A stretch of 64,000 bases of DNA from Pseudomonadota bacterium (lineage in GTDB: Bacteria > Myxococcota_A > UBA9042 > GCA-2863065): NCBI GenBank assembly GCA_005776725.1, contig SXOO01000016.1, forward strand, positions 1 to 64,000, given 5' to 3'. The position numbers were made by a program, and so were the translations under genes. Below, one piece after another: positions 54,203-62,696 of the stretch (positions within the stretch are counted from its first letter, which is position 1; each line of letters starts with the position of its first letter). The notes beneath the pieces are model-generated. The model saw only the letters and a program-made list of their open reading frames with translations, ran no database searches and was not told where the DNA came from.

Positions 54203-55342
54203 TCAGAGACACTCCCCGAGTTCGCACTTGCCGCTACAGCACTCGTCCGCCGTAAAACAGCCGTTCCCTGCGTTCTGGCACCAGTCTGGCGCCTGGCAGC
54301 CCGCGGCCGTACAACGGCCGCTGCAACACTCCTCCTCCCAGTCGCACACTTCATCGGACTCCAAGCACCAGTCCAGGGGCTTGCAGCCCCGGGTCGTACA
54401 CCAGCCCGAGCAGCACTCCGTGGAGGTGTTCTTCTCGCTCGGCTCGCCGCACCCCGTATCGTCCGGCTCGCATTGTGGGCCGCCATCCGAAGACCCGTCA
54501 GCGGCGTCAGTTGCGTCGGTCGACCCATCCGCGGAGCCGTCAGCCGCGTCCCCGGAGCCGTCAGCTGGGGGGGCGGCTCCGATGAAACAGAATGTGCTCG
54601 AGTAGACCTTTCCCGTGTCTTCGCAGGCAAGGCTACAGGCCAGCCAGGCCGTCGCGCAGACGATATTGCAGTCTCCCGAGTCGACCTTCGTGCCTCCGCA
54701 ATCACAAGAGACCCGACACTCGTCGTTGCTGCTGCAGATACGGCCGCCGGGGTCGGTCTTGTCGCAGGCGGCGCCATCGGTCTCGTCCGTTCCGTCGGCG
54801 CTGTCGGCCCCGTCCGAGCCGCCGTCGGCCCCGTCCGTCCCGTCGCTTGTGCCCGTCTTGGCGACGCAAGTCCCCGGCTTGGTCTCCGCATCCACGCCGT
54901 CGGCCGCGTCACCGGGCACATCGGCGCCATCGTCGGCCGCCCCCGTGTCGTCGGCGTCCGCAGCGTCCGCCGTGGACCCGTCGCCCCCGTCAGCCGCGTC
55001 GTTGGCGTCCCTGCCGGCGATACACTCGACCATACACGTGTCCATGCAGGCTTGTTCGTACGGCACCCCGCACGAGCCCGTGCACTCACCCGTGCACGCA
55101 CGCCGGTCCTTCCCCCCGGCCGAGGACGGGAGCTGGCAGCGCTGGTCCTGTCCGCAATCGGCCGTCGTCGCACACTTCGCCGTGCCCGCCGTCCCATCCG
55201 AACCGGGTGAGCTGTCCGCGCCGGCGCTGCCGTCACCGGAATCTCCTGACCCGTCACCCGTCTTGCTGCCACACGCGGGCACCGCCAGCGCGAAGGCGGT
55301 CATCGCCACCGCAGCCACAAACCGTCCGCCCACGCTCTTCAT
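54203..55342 (-). CDS. Cysteine-rich lipoprotein with CCSGxC knot-like repeats
   Basis: A 379-aa protein with a lipoprotein signal (TAFALAVPACGSKTG). Low-complexity Asp/Gly/Ser/Thr linkers alternate with cysteine-rich blocks: CATTADCGQDQRCQLP, CTGECTGSCGVPYEQACMDT, CDCGGTKVDSGDCNIVC, and three C-terminal knots around ECCSGWC, ECCSGRC and ECCSGKC with WCxxxxxxC spacing. GGAGG five bases before the ATG at 55342 fixes the start. Function unknown; probably surface exposed. Following sequence in another frame looks like a broken continuation. The 502-bp upstream gap (55343-55844) holds coding-like scraps on the plus strand (FTRPAGFAAFARALDRG) that I cannot assign. Confidence 0.85.
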   Translation of the reverse strand: MKSVGGRFVAAVAMTAFALAVPACGSKTGDGSGDSGDGSAGADSSPGSDGTAGTAKCATTADCGQDQRCQLPSSAGGKDRRACTGECTGSCGVPYEQACMDTCMVECIAGRDANDAADGGDGSTADAADADDTGAADDGADVPGDAADGVDAETKPGTCVAKTGTSDGTDGADGGSDGADSADGTDETDGAACDKTDPGGRICSSNDECRVSCDCGGTKVDSGDCNIVCATAWLACSLACEDTGKVYSSTFCFIGAAPPADGSGDAADGSADGSTDATDAADGSSDGGPQCEPDDTGCGEPSEKNTSTECCSGWCTTRGCKPLDWCLESDEVCDWEEECCSGRCTAAGCQAPDWCQNAGNGCFTADECCSGKCELGECL

Positions 55343-55844
55343 CGCCGCCTCCAAGTCCGTTGTGCCGATCCCGCACCGTGTCGAACGGACGGTACATCGG
55401 GCCTTGCCGGTGGGCAACGCGCTCGCCGAGCGAGCCGAGCGAACCGGGCGAACCGGGCGAAACGAGTTCCCGAGGATGTGAGCCAGTCCGGAGGAGTGGC
55501 CTGACCTGAGCGCCGACAGACTTCGGCCGAGGCGCGGAGTCTGCCGGAGGCGGGGCGCCCAACCCCGGTGGGAGGTCGGTACGATTGCCACGCTCACCGA
55601 GTGCAACCTCCTGGACACCATCGTGCCGCCGTTCCACGCGGAGTCGCGGCGACGTGTGGCGCGATCTGGCCCCACGCGGAAGAGTACAAGTCCTGGACTT
55701 CACCCGACCGGCAGGTTTCGCGGCCTTCGCCCGTGCCCTCGACAGGGGGCCTATGCCGGGCCGCGCCCGGCCGCCCAGACCGCTCGCGGCGTTACTCTGG
55801 CTGGGTCGAGGAGCGCCTCTTCTTCGTACCGTGAACAGCGCCCG

Positions 55845-56372
55845 TTACTGCTTGCAACACATGGCGCAGCTGTTGTCGACGCGATTCATCCCGTTGTCGA
55901 CGTTGCCGCTGGTCTCCCGGTGCCGCATGAGGCGGGCGTTGTAGGCGGACGCCCACGTGTAGGTGGTGTCACCTGTATCGACGCAGAGCGTACGCCCGCA
56001 GTCGCTGTTGCCAGCGTGGGCTTCCACGCCTCCGGAGCGGCCACCGTACACCTTGGTGTAGCCGGTGGGGCACGTAGAGCTGCTGAGGTTGACGAAGCAG
56101 CCGCCCTGGCAGCAGACCGAGCATCTCGAGAGCACCTTCGACATTCCGTCGCCCTGCGCGTCGCCATACATGAGCCGGTTCGCGTAACCGCTAGTCCAGG
56201 TGGTGAGTGCCGTCGAAGACTTGCCCAGCGGATCCTGCACCTGGTGGCGGCAGTCGGAGACGGACGTGGCGGTGGCGCTGGAGCTTCCGCTGGAGCCGGG
56301 CGCGTCGTTGCGGGGCGTCGACGACCTCAAAGCCCTCGGCGGGAAGGAGATTGTGAGTAGGGAGCGTGACAC
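55845..56372 (-). CDS. Small cysteine-rich protein with two repeated motifs
   Basis: A 175-aa frame from a GTG at 56372, 2 bp after the upstream stop. The body has two related units: TSGYANRLMYGDAQGDGMSK followed by CSVCC, and ASAYNARLMRHRETSGNVDN followed by CAMCCKQ at the C-terminus, with CFVNLSSSTCPTGYTKVYGG between. No clear signal peptide lies in this frame (SRSLLTISFPPRALRSS), which is odd for a disulfide-rich protein; the true N-terminus may be frameshifted or the protein co-translated with the M19-like gene. Confidence 0.55.
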   Translation of the reverse strand: MSRSLLTISFPPRALRSSTPRNDAPGSSGSSSATATSVSDCRHQVQDPLGKSSTALTTWTSGYANRLMYGDAQGDGMSKVLSRCSVCCQGGCFVNLSSSTCPTGYTKVYGGRSGGVEAHAGNSDCGRTLCVDTGDTTYTWASAYNARLMRHRETSGNVDNGMNRVDNSCAMCCKQ

Positions 56373-56374
56373 CC

Positions 56375-59350
56375 CTACTGACACTCCAGCTTCCCCACCT
56401 TCGCGCCGAAGACCTTGCACTCCCCGGACTTGCAGCGGTGCCCGACGCCCACGTCCCCGGCCTTGCCGCACTCCTCGCCCTTGTCGAGCTTTCGCAGGCA
56501 GCGGTTCTTGTGCAAGTCCGCTCCGGCATCGCACCACTGGCTGGACTTGCAGTCGCTGTCCTTCTTGCACACGCACTCGCCCTTGACGCCCGGGGTGCTG
56601 CTGCAGTGGCCCTTGCGGCACGCGTCGTCGAAGTAGCACGTGTCGCCCATCTCGACGGAGTCGGGGGTGTAGCAGCGCGTGAGCTTGCACTTGCCGGACT
56701 TACACGCGCGGCCGCCGTCGTCGACCGTGCACAGCTCGTCGTCGTCTCGCTTCCGCTCGCAAGCGTTCACCTTGACGTCCGCACCCATGTTGCAGAACTG
56801 GTCCTTCTCGCAGTCCTTGTCCTCATTGCAGACGCATCGCGCCTTACCCCCGGCCGGCGCGGCGCATTTCCCGGACGCGCATTCGTCTCCGTCCTTGCAC
56901 GATGTTCCCAGGGACTTCGTGGGGTTGACGCTCGACTCCGGCTCCATCTCGGCGTCGGGAGGATAGGCGCGCTCCCACATATCCAGAAAGGTCTCGGCCG
57001 AGTTCAACAGCTCCTCGGCGCCGGGGGTCTTCAGGTCAGTCAGGTCGTTCGCGAGGTCCGGCAACAGCCCGATGTGGGCGAGACCGTGGTCGTAGTAGTT
57101 ACGCTTGGCGACCGTCTCCAGCTTGCGCACCCGATCCTTGTCCTCATCGGGCTGGCACACGTCACTGCGCCAGCGTTCGTCTACTTTGTCGCTGCCTGCC
57201 CAACACGCGCCGGTCTCGCATTTCCCGAACCGCGGTCCCAGCTGGGAAACCCCCGTGTTGAAGTCCGTACCGAACGCGATCGCAATCTTGTTGTCGAACG
57301 CGTATTGGACCTGCTGGGCGAAGCTGCGCGCCGAACCCGGGCAAGTGTTGGGTACTTCGGCGCCGTTGGGAGGGTTCTTGACATCAATCGAAGCCGTCCG
57401 GAGCCCAACCACCACACGATGCTTCTTGTACGCGGCGATGAGTTCGTCCGGGATGACGAACTCCTGCTCGCGATTGCCCGCACAACGCCGCTCCTTCCCT
57501 TTTCCCTCTGAGCACTTCTCTTCGGGATCGCACCGCTTCAGGAGTCGCTCGAACTTCGCGTGAGAGTCGTAGAGACCGTAGCCGCCGTCCGGGTACTTGG
57601 ATGTGACATGGCTGAAGAGCTCCTTTCGTGCCCTGAGGCTCATGTGGGCCAGATCGATGGGCATGCTCCGATCGATCATCTCGTTGACGAGGGCCTTTCC
57701 CTCTGGCGTCAGGTCCTCCCTGTTGTGGCAGTCGTCGTCGACCTCGAACGCAGCGCTGTCCTTGTCACTCAGTTCCGTCAACGGCCAGTGGAAGCGCTGA
57801 AGGTCCTCCATGTCGTTGCGGTGGAGCGCGGCGCCCGCAAAGATGCTGTTGGACTCGTGGACCATCTGCAGGGTGGAGAGGCCGAGCGCCTGGTACTGGT
57901 CGAGCTGATCGCGCCAGCCGTTCGTGTACGTGCCATTGGCGCCGACCAGCGGCTTGTCTGTCTCGAGCGAGATGACCACTGCCAGATCATCGTCCTCGAT
58001 GATTCGGCGCGCGTGCCAGGGATGCGATGCGACCCGATACCAGGAGTGCTCGGCCTGCAGCTTGTGAATCGCCGCGAACTGCCTCCGAATCGACTCGTCG
58101 TCTCCGCACCCCCAGGCGCCCGAGGCCCATTTGCCCTCGACCGAGTTCCCGCCTTTGAGGAGCGGCACATTTCCGAACGGGTCCAGAATCGACATCAGCG
58201 CGCAAAGGAAGTCGTTGTGGACGATCGACACGACCACTAGCTTCAGCCCGCGCTTCCGGGCGTGGTTCAGCCAGTCGATGTACACCTGCTGATGCGACCG
58301 GTCGGCGTGGTGGGGCCAGTCCTCGTAGCCCGGGTGCCCGCCTTCGCCGTCCACGCTGAAGTATCCCTCGTCAGTCGTTTGGGGCTTGAACAATCGCGCG
58401 ACCACGTTGGCATCGATCGCGAAGTTGAGCTTCTTCAGCTCCTTGACGAAGTCATCCCAGCTCTCGATCCCTTGCGCCGACGGCGAGGTCACGACCTCCT
58501 TGGCAAGCGCTACGTCCGGCGCTCCCGCGTGTTGCCCCCAGTAAAGCCGCCCGCCGAACGCCAGGTTCGCGAATTGATGGACGTGGAGGTCCGCTATGTA
58601 CGGGCCCTTCTTCGGGTCGAGGGGACCGCTCGGCTGGCGATTCGGGCGGTTCCAGAGCCGGGCCCGATACTCGAAAGCGTCGCTGGTGGCTGGGGTGTCT
58701 ACCACGACCGCGAGCATGCGGTTGTCGGACGTCTTGACCCGCAGACGCCGTGCGGCGCCTTCGTTCCCTGTTCCGGCGGGGAAGCGGCTCCTGTGGCTGG
58801 CGACCAGGCGCCCCTGATAGTCGAGCTCGCACACGGTCACGACCCCTTCGGCCTTTCCGCCCTCCTTGATCACCTCCACGGTCGCCGTCGCGTATGCCAT
58901 GGCGGCGCCCAGGAAGATCCGCTTGAAGCCGACCTGGATCGTGCCCTCCTCCCAGTCTTCGCTGAGACCCCTGGGGCCCCACTTCTTCCACTCTGCGACG
59001 TCCAGGTCCTTGAGCCCCGTGTCCAACACGTTCTTGATGAACATCGAAGCCATCTTTGCGACCCCGATCGCTGCGCAGCCGGCGAGCTCCGCCGGCTTGG
59101 CCTTGACGCTGTCGCGGCGGCACAGCGCCTTGTCGGCGCCGTCGCGGAGACTCTTCCACAGAGTCTCCCGCTCACGCACGGTCGCCTTCGCGACCTCAGC
59201 GCAGAGCTCCTCTTTCGAGAGCTCGGCCCGCGCCGCCGGGATGCCCGCGAGCAGCCCCGCGCAGAGGACGGCGAGCGCCACTCTCAGCTCGGATCCCCGT
59301 CCTCGCGCAGACCCTCCGCGCCTCCCCATGAACAGACACGTCACATTCAT
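56375..59350 (-). CDS. Secreted M19-dipeptidase/amidohydrolase-like enzyme with cysteine-rich C-terminal modules
   Basis: A 991-aa protein. GGGAGG six bases upstream picks the ATG at 59350, followed by a signal peptide (LRVALAVLCAGLLAGIPAARA). Residues ~225-760 read like a metal-dependent hydrolase of the membrane-dipeptidase type: YIADLHVHQFANLAFGG (metal-binding HxH), LKLVVVSIVHND, VVISLETDKPL, LQMVHESNSIFAG, IDLAHMS and IAFGTDFNTG. The last ~200 residues are cysteine modules (CASGKC, CKSGKCKLTRCYTPDS, CRKGHC) ending in the shared C-terminal tag (WCDAGADLHKNRC ... CKSGECKVFGAKVGKLECQ). Substrate unknown. Its neighbours carry the same tag. Confidence 0.85.
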   Translation of the reverse strand: MNVTCLFMGRRGGSARGRGSELRVALAVLCAGLLAGIPAARAELSKEELCAEVAKATVRERETLWKSLRDGADKALCRRDSVKAKPAELAGCAAIGVAKMASMFIKNVLDTGLKDLDVAEWKKWGPRGLSEDWEEGTIQVGFKRIFLGAAMAYATATVEVIKEGGKAEGVVTVCELDYQGRLVASHRSRFPAGTGNEGAARRLRVKTSDNRMLAVVVDTPATSDAFEYRARLWNRPNRQPSGPLDPKKGPYIADLHVHQFANLAFGGRLYWGQHAGAPDVALAKEVVTSPSAQGIESWDDFVKELKKLNFAIDANVVARLFKPQTTDEGYFSVDGEGGHPGYEDWPHHADRSHQQVYIDWLNHARKRGLKLVVVSIVHNDFLCALMSILDPFGNVPLLKGGNSVEGKWASGAWGCGDDESIRRQFAAIHKLQAEHSWYRVASHPWHARRIIEDDDLAVVISLETDKPLVGANGTYTNGWRDQLDQYQALGLSTLQMVHESNSIFAGAALHRNDMEDLQRFHWPLTELSDKDSAAFEVDDDCHNREDLTPEGKALVNEMIDRSMPIDLAHMSLRARKELFSHVTSKYPDGGYGLYDSHAKFERLLKRCDPEEKCSEGKGKERRCAGNREQEFVIPDELIAAYKKHRVVVGLRTASIDVKNPPNGAEVPNTCPGSARSFAQQVQYAFDNKIAIAFGTDFNTGVSQLGPRFGKCETGACWAGSDKVDERWRSDVCQPDEDKDRVRKLETVAKRNYYDHGLAHIGLLPDLANDLTDLKTPGAEELLNSAETFLDMWERAYPPDAEMEPESSVNPTKSLGTSCKDGDECASGKCAAPAGGKARCVCNEDKDCEKDQFCNMGADVKVNACERKRDDDELCTVDDGGRACKSGKCKLTRCYTPDSVEMGDTCYFDDACRKGHCSSTPGVKGECVCKKDSDCKSSQWCDAGADLHKNRCLRKLDKGEECGKAGDVGVGHRCKSGECKVFGAKVGKLECQ

Positions 59351-59495
59351 ATTCACCCTCCCGGTTCTCTGGCGCATGGATACCACCGCTACGCCCACCG
59401 AGCAACGGGCTAACCGGTAGTGGCCAGCTTGTATTGGAGCGAGGGCTTGGCGGCGAGCAAGGCCGAGATGAGCTCCTCGTCGCTTCCCGAAACGA

Positions 59496-59668
59496 TCAGC
59501 CGAGGGCGCGGGGGATGATGACGTTGTCCTCGAGGTGGATATGTGGCGCCGCAGGTCGGTCTCGAACTGTGCGAGCCCGCTGTAGAGCGCGTGACCGGTC
59601 GTGCCGTCCGGCGGCGTGAAGTGGTCGGTCAGCCCGCGAAGGCGAGCGACGTCCGCGTCACTGAGCTT
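59496..59668 (-). pseudogene. Remnant of an RIC/ScdA-type hemerythrin protein (C-terminal end)
   Basis: The minus strand reads KLSDADVARLRGLTDHFTPP, then GHALYSGLAQFETDLRRHI, a 2-bp shift, and HLEDNVIIPRALG before a stop at 59496. ...F..DL..H.HLE.N.l.PRA is the typical end of iron-sulfur-cluster-repair di-iron proteins. The rest of the gene is absent; the piece starts immediately after the metallophosphatase stop. A second coding-like frame (LIVSGSDEELISALLAAK) overlaps its end and stops at 59411. Both look like debris in this 320-bp gap. Confidence 0.5.
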
Positions 59669-59671
59669 CGG

Positions 59672-61792
59672 TCACTGGCAGACCAGCTTGCCGAGCGGGG
59701 CTCCATACACCTTGCACTCGCCCGATTTGCAGCGGTGGCCGACGCCCGCGTCGCCCGGCACCCCGCAGACCTCGCCCTTGGCCTTCTTCGCGCGGCAACG
59801 GTTCTCGTGCAGGTCGAGGCCAGCGTCGCACCAGTACCCGGGCTTGCAGTCGTCGTCCTTCTTGCAAACACACACCTTGTTCGAGTTGCACTTGCCTTGC
59901 TTGCACTCGAGGTCGATGCGGCAGGGGTCTCCGATGTCCGCAGAGTCCGGAGTGTAGCAGATCCCCGACACCTGGCCGTCCTCGGGCCGCCACTGCGAGC
60001 ACACGTGCAGGCACTGATGTGCCGCGGTGCACGCCTTGCCGTCCTCGAGCTTGCGGCGGCACTTGTTGTTGCCTACGCCGGCCGCTCCGGTGTCGCAGTA
60101 CCACTGCGTGGTCGGACCGCAGTCCGAGTGCACCTCGCACTCGTCCTTGGCCGAGGAGAAGATGTCCCCGGTCTTGGTCTCCTCGCGGGAGACGGCGAGC
60201 GCGAGGCACGCCTCGTAGCGGTCCCTCGCTGAGCGCCCCGAGCTCGTGACCGGGCGTTCCTGGTGGAACTTCGCCATGGCCAGCAGCCCCTTCACCTGGT
60301 CGTCCGTCGAGTCGTTGCGCAGCCCCGCGAGCCACTGCCGGACTTCCGTGTCAGAACCGCAACCGCTGCACGGCCAATCCACCCCCGACGTTGGGCTGGT
60401 GGGTGCGACGTTGAGCAGCGCCAGGTGCAGATCGAGCAGCGCCCGGTTCGCATAGCTCGCGAATGTGGGAGGCCCCGGCAGCAGAGCCACCTTGTACTGT
60501 TCGATGTCGACCTCGATGTCGAGGGCGTCACAAAGCCCCTTGCCTGTCACCCGCCGGAGCGGCGCCTCGATCGCGGTGCCGGACAAGCCGAGCCCGCGGT
60601 ACTCGATCGGCCAGTCGACCGTGCTGCCTATGTTCAGCTCGGTCCACTGGACGTGATCGGTCGCTTGCTGCTCCTTCTTCTTGCCCGCCTCGACGCCGAA
60701 ATGCCCAATCCACTGTCCGGCGTGCGAGTGGGCAGAGACGTAAAGCTCCGCTGGCCCGCCGTCGATCCAGCCGAACACGTGCTGCTTCGCCTCCTTGCCC
60801 AGGTCGGCGTAGGGGTGGTGCCCGAAGAGAACCACCGGCGCGGTGCCGCCGCCATCCTTGAACCAGTCGTCGACGCGAGCCACCTGCTGCTCGAGCAGGG
60901 CGCCCTCCATGCCCGCGGCGACGGCCTTGCTCGTCGGAAGCGGCAGGAACGCCGGGGGTTTCTCGTAGGCAGCCGTGTCGAGGAGGATGCCGGTGATCCG
61001 TGCGTTGGGAGGTCCGAAGCGCACGCGCTGGACGACCCACGAGCGCCAGGGGGCGGAGTGATCGACCGACCAGGCGATCGCGGCCAGGAACCCGCCGTCC
61101 TCCTTGCATGCGAAGCTCCCCACCAGTGAGTCGGCGTCCGCGAGGCCGTCCGCTACCGGCGCACAGGTGAAGCCCGGGCGGCTGGCGAGTTTCCGGACGT
61201 TCTTGACGTACGCTTGGACCAGCTCTCCCTTGTCCATGGGGGCCCCGTCGTTCTTGCAGCCCTTCTTCCAGGCTGCGAGTTCGAGGCCGAGGTTGCTTCC
61301 GAGATCGGCCGCGCCCTCGCGCAAGTGAGCGTTCCCGAAAAAGAAACCGTCGTGGTTGCCAGGCGTGAAGACCCAATGGCGTCCACTCGCGTTCATGACG
61401 TCGACGAAACGGCGGAACTCGCCGGTGCACGAGACGTCGGCGGCGTCGCCGAGATGCAGGATCGGCGTGCCCGGGAACCGGTCGGCGCTGTCCTTCAGCA
61501 CGTGCTCGAGCAGCGACAGCGAGAGGAAGTCCAGCGCGGGCGGGCGGACGGCCACGCGCGTTGCGAAGTCCGCCGGAGACGTCTCCATGAGGGGTACCAT
61601 CTCACCGTAGGGATTGTGCACCTGTGTGTCCGACAGGATGGTCGCGCTCGCATGGAACTCCTTCGAGCTCTGGTCTGCCCGGCTCACCCGGTATTCGGCC
61701 GCCTGGGCCGCCGTGGACAGGGCCGTGCCGAACAACATCGCCAGAGCCGGCGCGCAACCGAACCCCGCGCCCAGGAACGTCTTCTCGCGCAT
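59672..61792 (-). CDS. Secreted calcineurin-like metallophosphatase with cysteine-rich C-terminal modules
   Basis: A 706-aa protein with a signal peptide (ALAMLFGTALSTAAQA). Residues ~50-420 carry the metallophosphatase blocks in order: SDTQVHN, LHLGDAADVS, GNHDGFFFG, VLFGHHPYAD and SAHSHAG. The C-terminal ~180 residues are cysteine modules (CEVHSDCGPTTQWYCDTG, GICYTPDSADIGDPCRIDLE, CKQGKCNSNKVCVC) ending in the shared tag (WCDAGLDLHENRC ... CKSGECKVYGAPLGKLVCQ). The start at 61792 is preferred; an ATG at 61804 is possible. Substrate unknown. It is the same strand and pattern as the M19-like and lipase genes. Confidence 0.9.
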   Translation of the reverse strand: MREKTFLGAGFGCAPALAMLFGTALSTAAQAAEYRVSRADQSSKEFHASATILSDTQVHNPYGEMVPLMETSPADFATRVAVRPPALDFLSLSLLEHVLKDSADRFPGTPILHLGDAADVSCTGEFRRFVDVMNASGRHWVFTPGNHDGFFFGNAHLREGAADLGSNLGLELAAWKKGCKNDGAPMDKGELVQAYVKNVRKLASRPGFTCAPVADGLADADSLVGSFACKEDGGFLAAIAWSVDHSAPWRSWVVQRVRFGPPNARITGILLDTAAYEKPPAFLPLPTSKAVAAGMEGALLEQQVARVDDWFKDGGGTAPVVLFGHHPYADLGKEAKQHVFGWIDGGPAELYVSAHSHAGQWIGHFGVEAGKKKEQQATDHVQWTELNIGSTVDWPIEYRGLGLSGTAIEAPLRRVTGKGLCDALDIEVDIEQYKVALLPGPPTFASYANRALLDLHLALLNVAPTSPTSGVDWPCSGCGSDTEVRQWLAGLRNDSTDDQVKGLLAMAKFHQERPVTSSGRSARDRYEACLALAVSREETKTGDIFSSAKDECEVHSDCGPTTQWYCDTGAAGVGNNKCRRKLEDGKACTAAHQCLHVCSQWRPEDGQVSGICYTPDSADIGDPCRIDLECKQGKCNSNKVCVCKKDDDCKPGYWCDAGLDLHENRCRAKKAKGEVCGVPGDAGVGHRCKSGECKVYGAPLGKLVCQ

Positions 61793-61885
61793 GGCAGCCC
61801 CCATCGTTCGAGAGCGGCCCCGTCAGAGCGCGGGGCCGTGGATTGCAGGCGCCGGAGGCGCGTTCGCTTCCGGCGCGGGAACGCT

Positions 61886-62656
61886 TTACTGGCAGACCAG
61901 CTTGCCAGCAGGGGCACCATGCACCTTGCACTCCCCTGACTTGCAGCGGTGACCGACTCCGACGGCCCCCACCGCGCCGCAGACCTCTCCCTTGTCGAGC
62001 TTGGCCCGGCACTGGTTCGACTTGTTGTCGAGCCCCGCGTCACACCACTCGTTCGCCTTGCAGTCGCTGTCCTTCTTGCATTGGTCACCACCGCTGCCAC
62101 CTGCCGGGCCGCCGGTGACCTCGGCTAGCGTTGCAGTGATGCACCGCTCCAACATCACCCGCTCGACCAGAGAGTCCACGCAGGCCTTGCCAGCCTTCTT
62201 GACCGCGGTGAGGAAGTCGGCGCGGGCTTCCGTGCACTGCTTCTTCTCCTTCTTCGCGCAGCGCGTCCGGCAATCCTGCCGCGCTTCGCGGCAGTCGGCC
62301 TTCTCCTGCTGGCGCTCCTCGATGCAGGTCTGCCGGCACGCGAGCGCCTTCAGCGGACCCTTGCCCTTGCACTCGGCCTTGCAGTGCTTGTAGTCGGCGG
62401 CGACGTCCGAGAAGCACTCCTTGCGGTCCTTCCGGCAGTCGACGTTGCACTCCTTGTAGTCGTCGCACTGCTTGACCATCTCGTCGTAGGCGTCCCAGAC
62501 CTTGTCGGCGACGAACTTCCCTTTCCCGCCGCACTCCTCGGCGATCTCCTCGATCACGTCCTGGCAGAGCTCCTTCGCACCCGGCGGTCCGCCCGCCACC
62601 GCGACCCGAGCGAGCCCGCAGACCATCACGACACTCATGAAAACAGACTTCTTCAC
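61886..62656 (-). CDS. Small secreted cysteine-rich helical protein with the shared C-terminal tag
   Basis: A 256-aa protein starting at a GTG (62656) with GGAG six bases upstream and a signal peptide (KKSVFMSVVMVCGLARVAVA). Residues ~25-170 are charged, probably helical, with CX3C-type pairs (CNVDCRKDRKEC, CKAECKGKG, CRQTC, CRTRCAKKEKKQC), suggesting disulfide-stapled helices. After a Gly-rich linker comes the shared tag (WCDAGLDNKSNQC ... CKSGECKVHGAPAGKLVCQ). No enzyme domain, so it shows the tag on a non-catalytic protein. It lies between the metallophosphatase and lipase genes. Confidence 0.88.
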   Translation of the reverse strand: MKKSVFMSVVMVCGLARVAVAGGPPGAKELCQDVIEEIAEECGGKGKFVADKVWDAYDEMVKQCDDYKECNVDCRKDRKECFSDVAADYKHCKAECKGKGPLKALACRQTCIEERQQEKADCREARQDCRTRCAKKEKKQCTEARADFLTAVKKAGKACVDSLVERVMLERCITATLAEVTGGPAGGSGGDQCKKDSDCKANEWCDAGLDNKSNQCRAKLDKGEVCGAVGAVGVGHRCKSGECKVHGAPAGKLVCQ

Positions 62657-62696
62657 AGCACTCTCCTTCCCTGGTTGACACTCGAGACCCTCGGGC

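Noticed and set aside
55568-55840. Transposase N-terminal fragment on the plus strand (LLDTIVPPFHA, then LDFTRPAGFAAFARAL in a shifted frame)
   Set aside because: The resemblance to IS1182-type N-termini is too weak to call without a search; noted only as coding-like debris in the gap.
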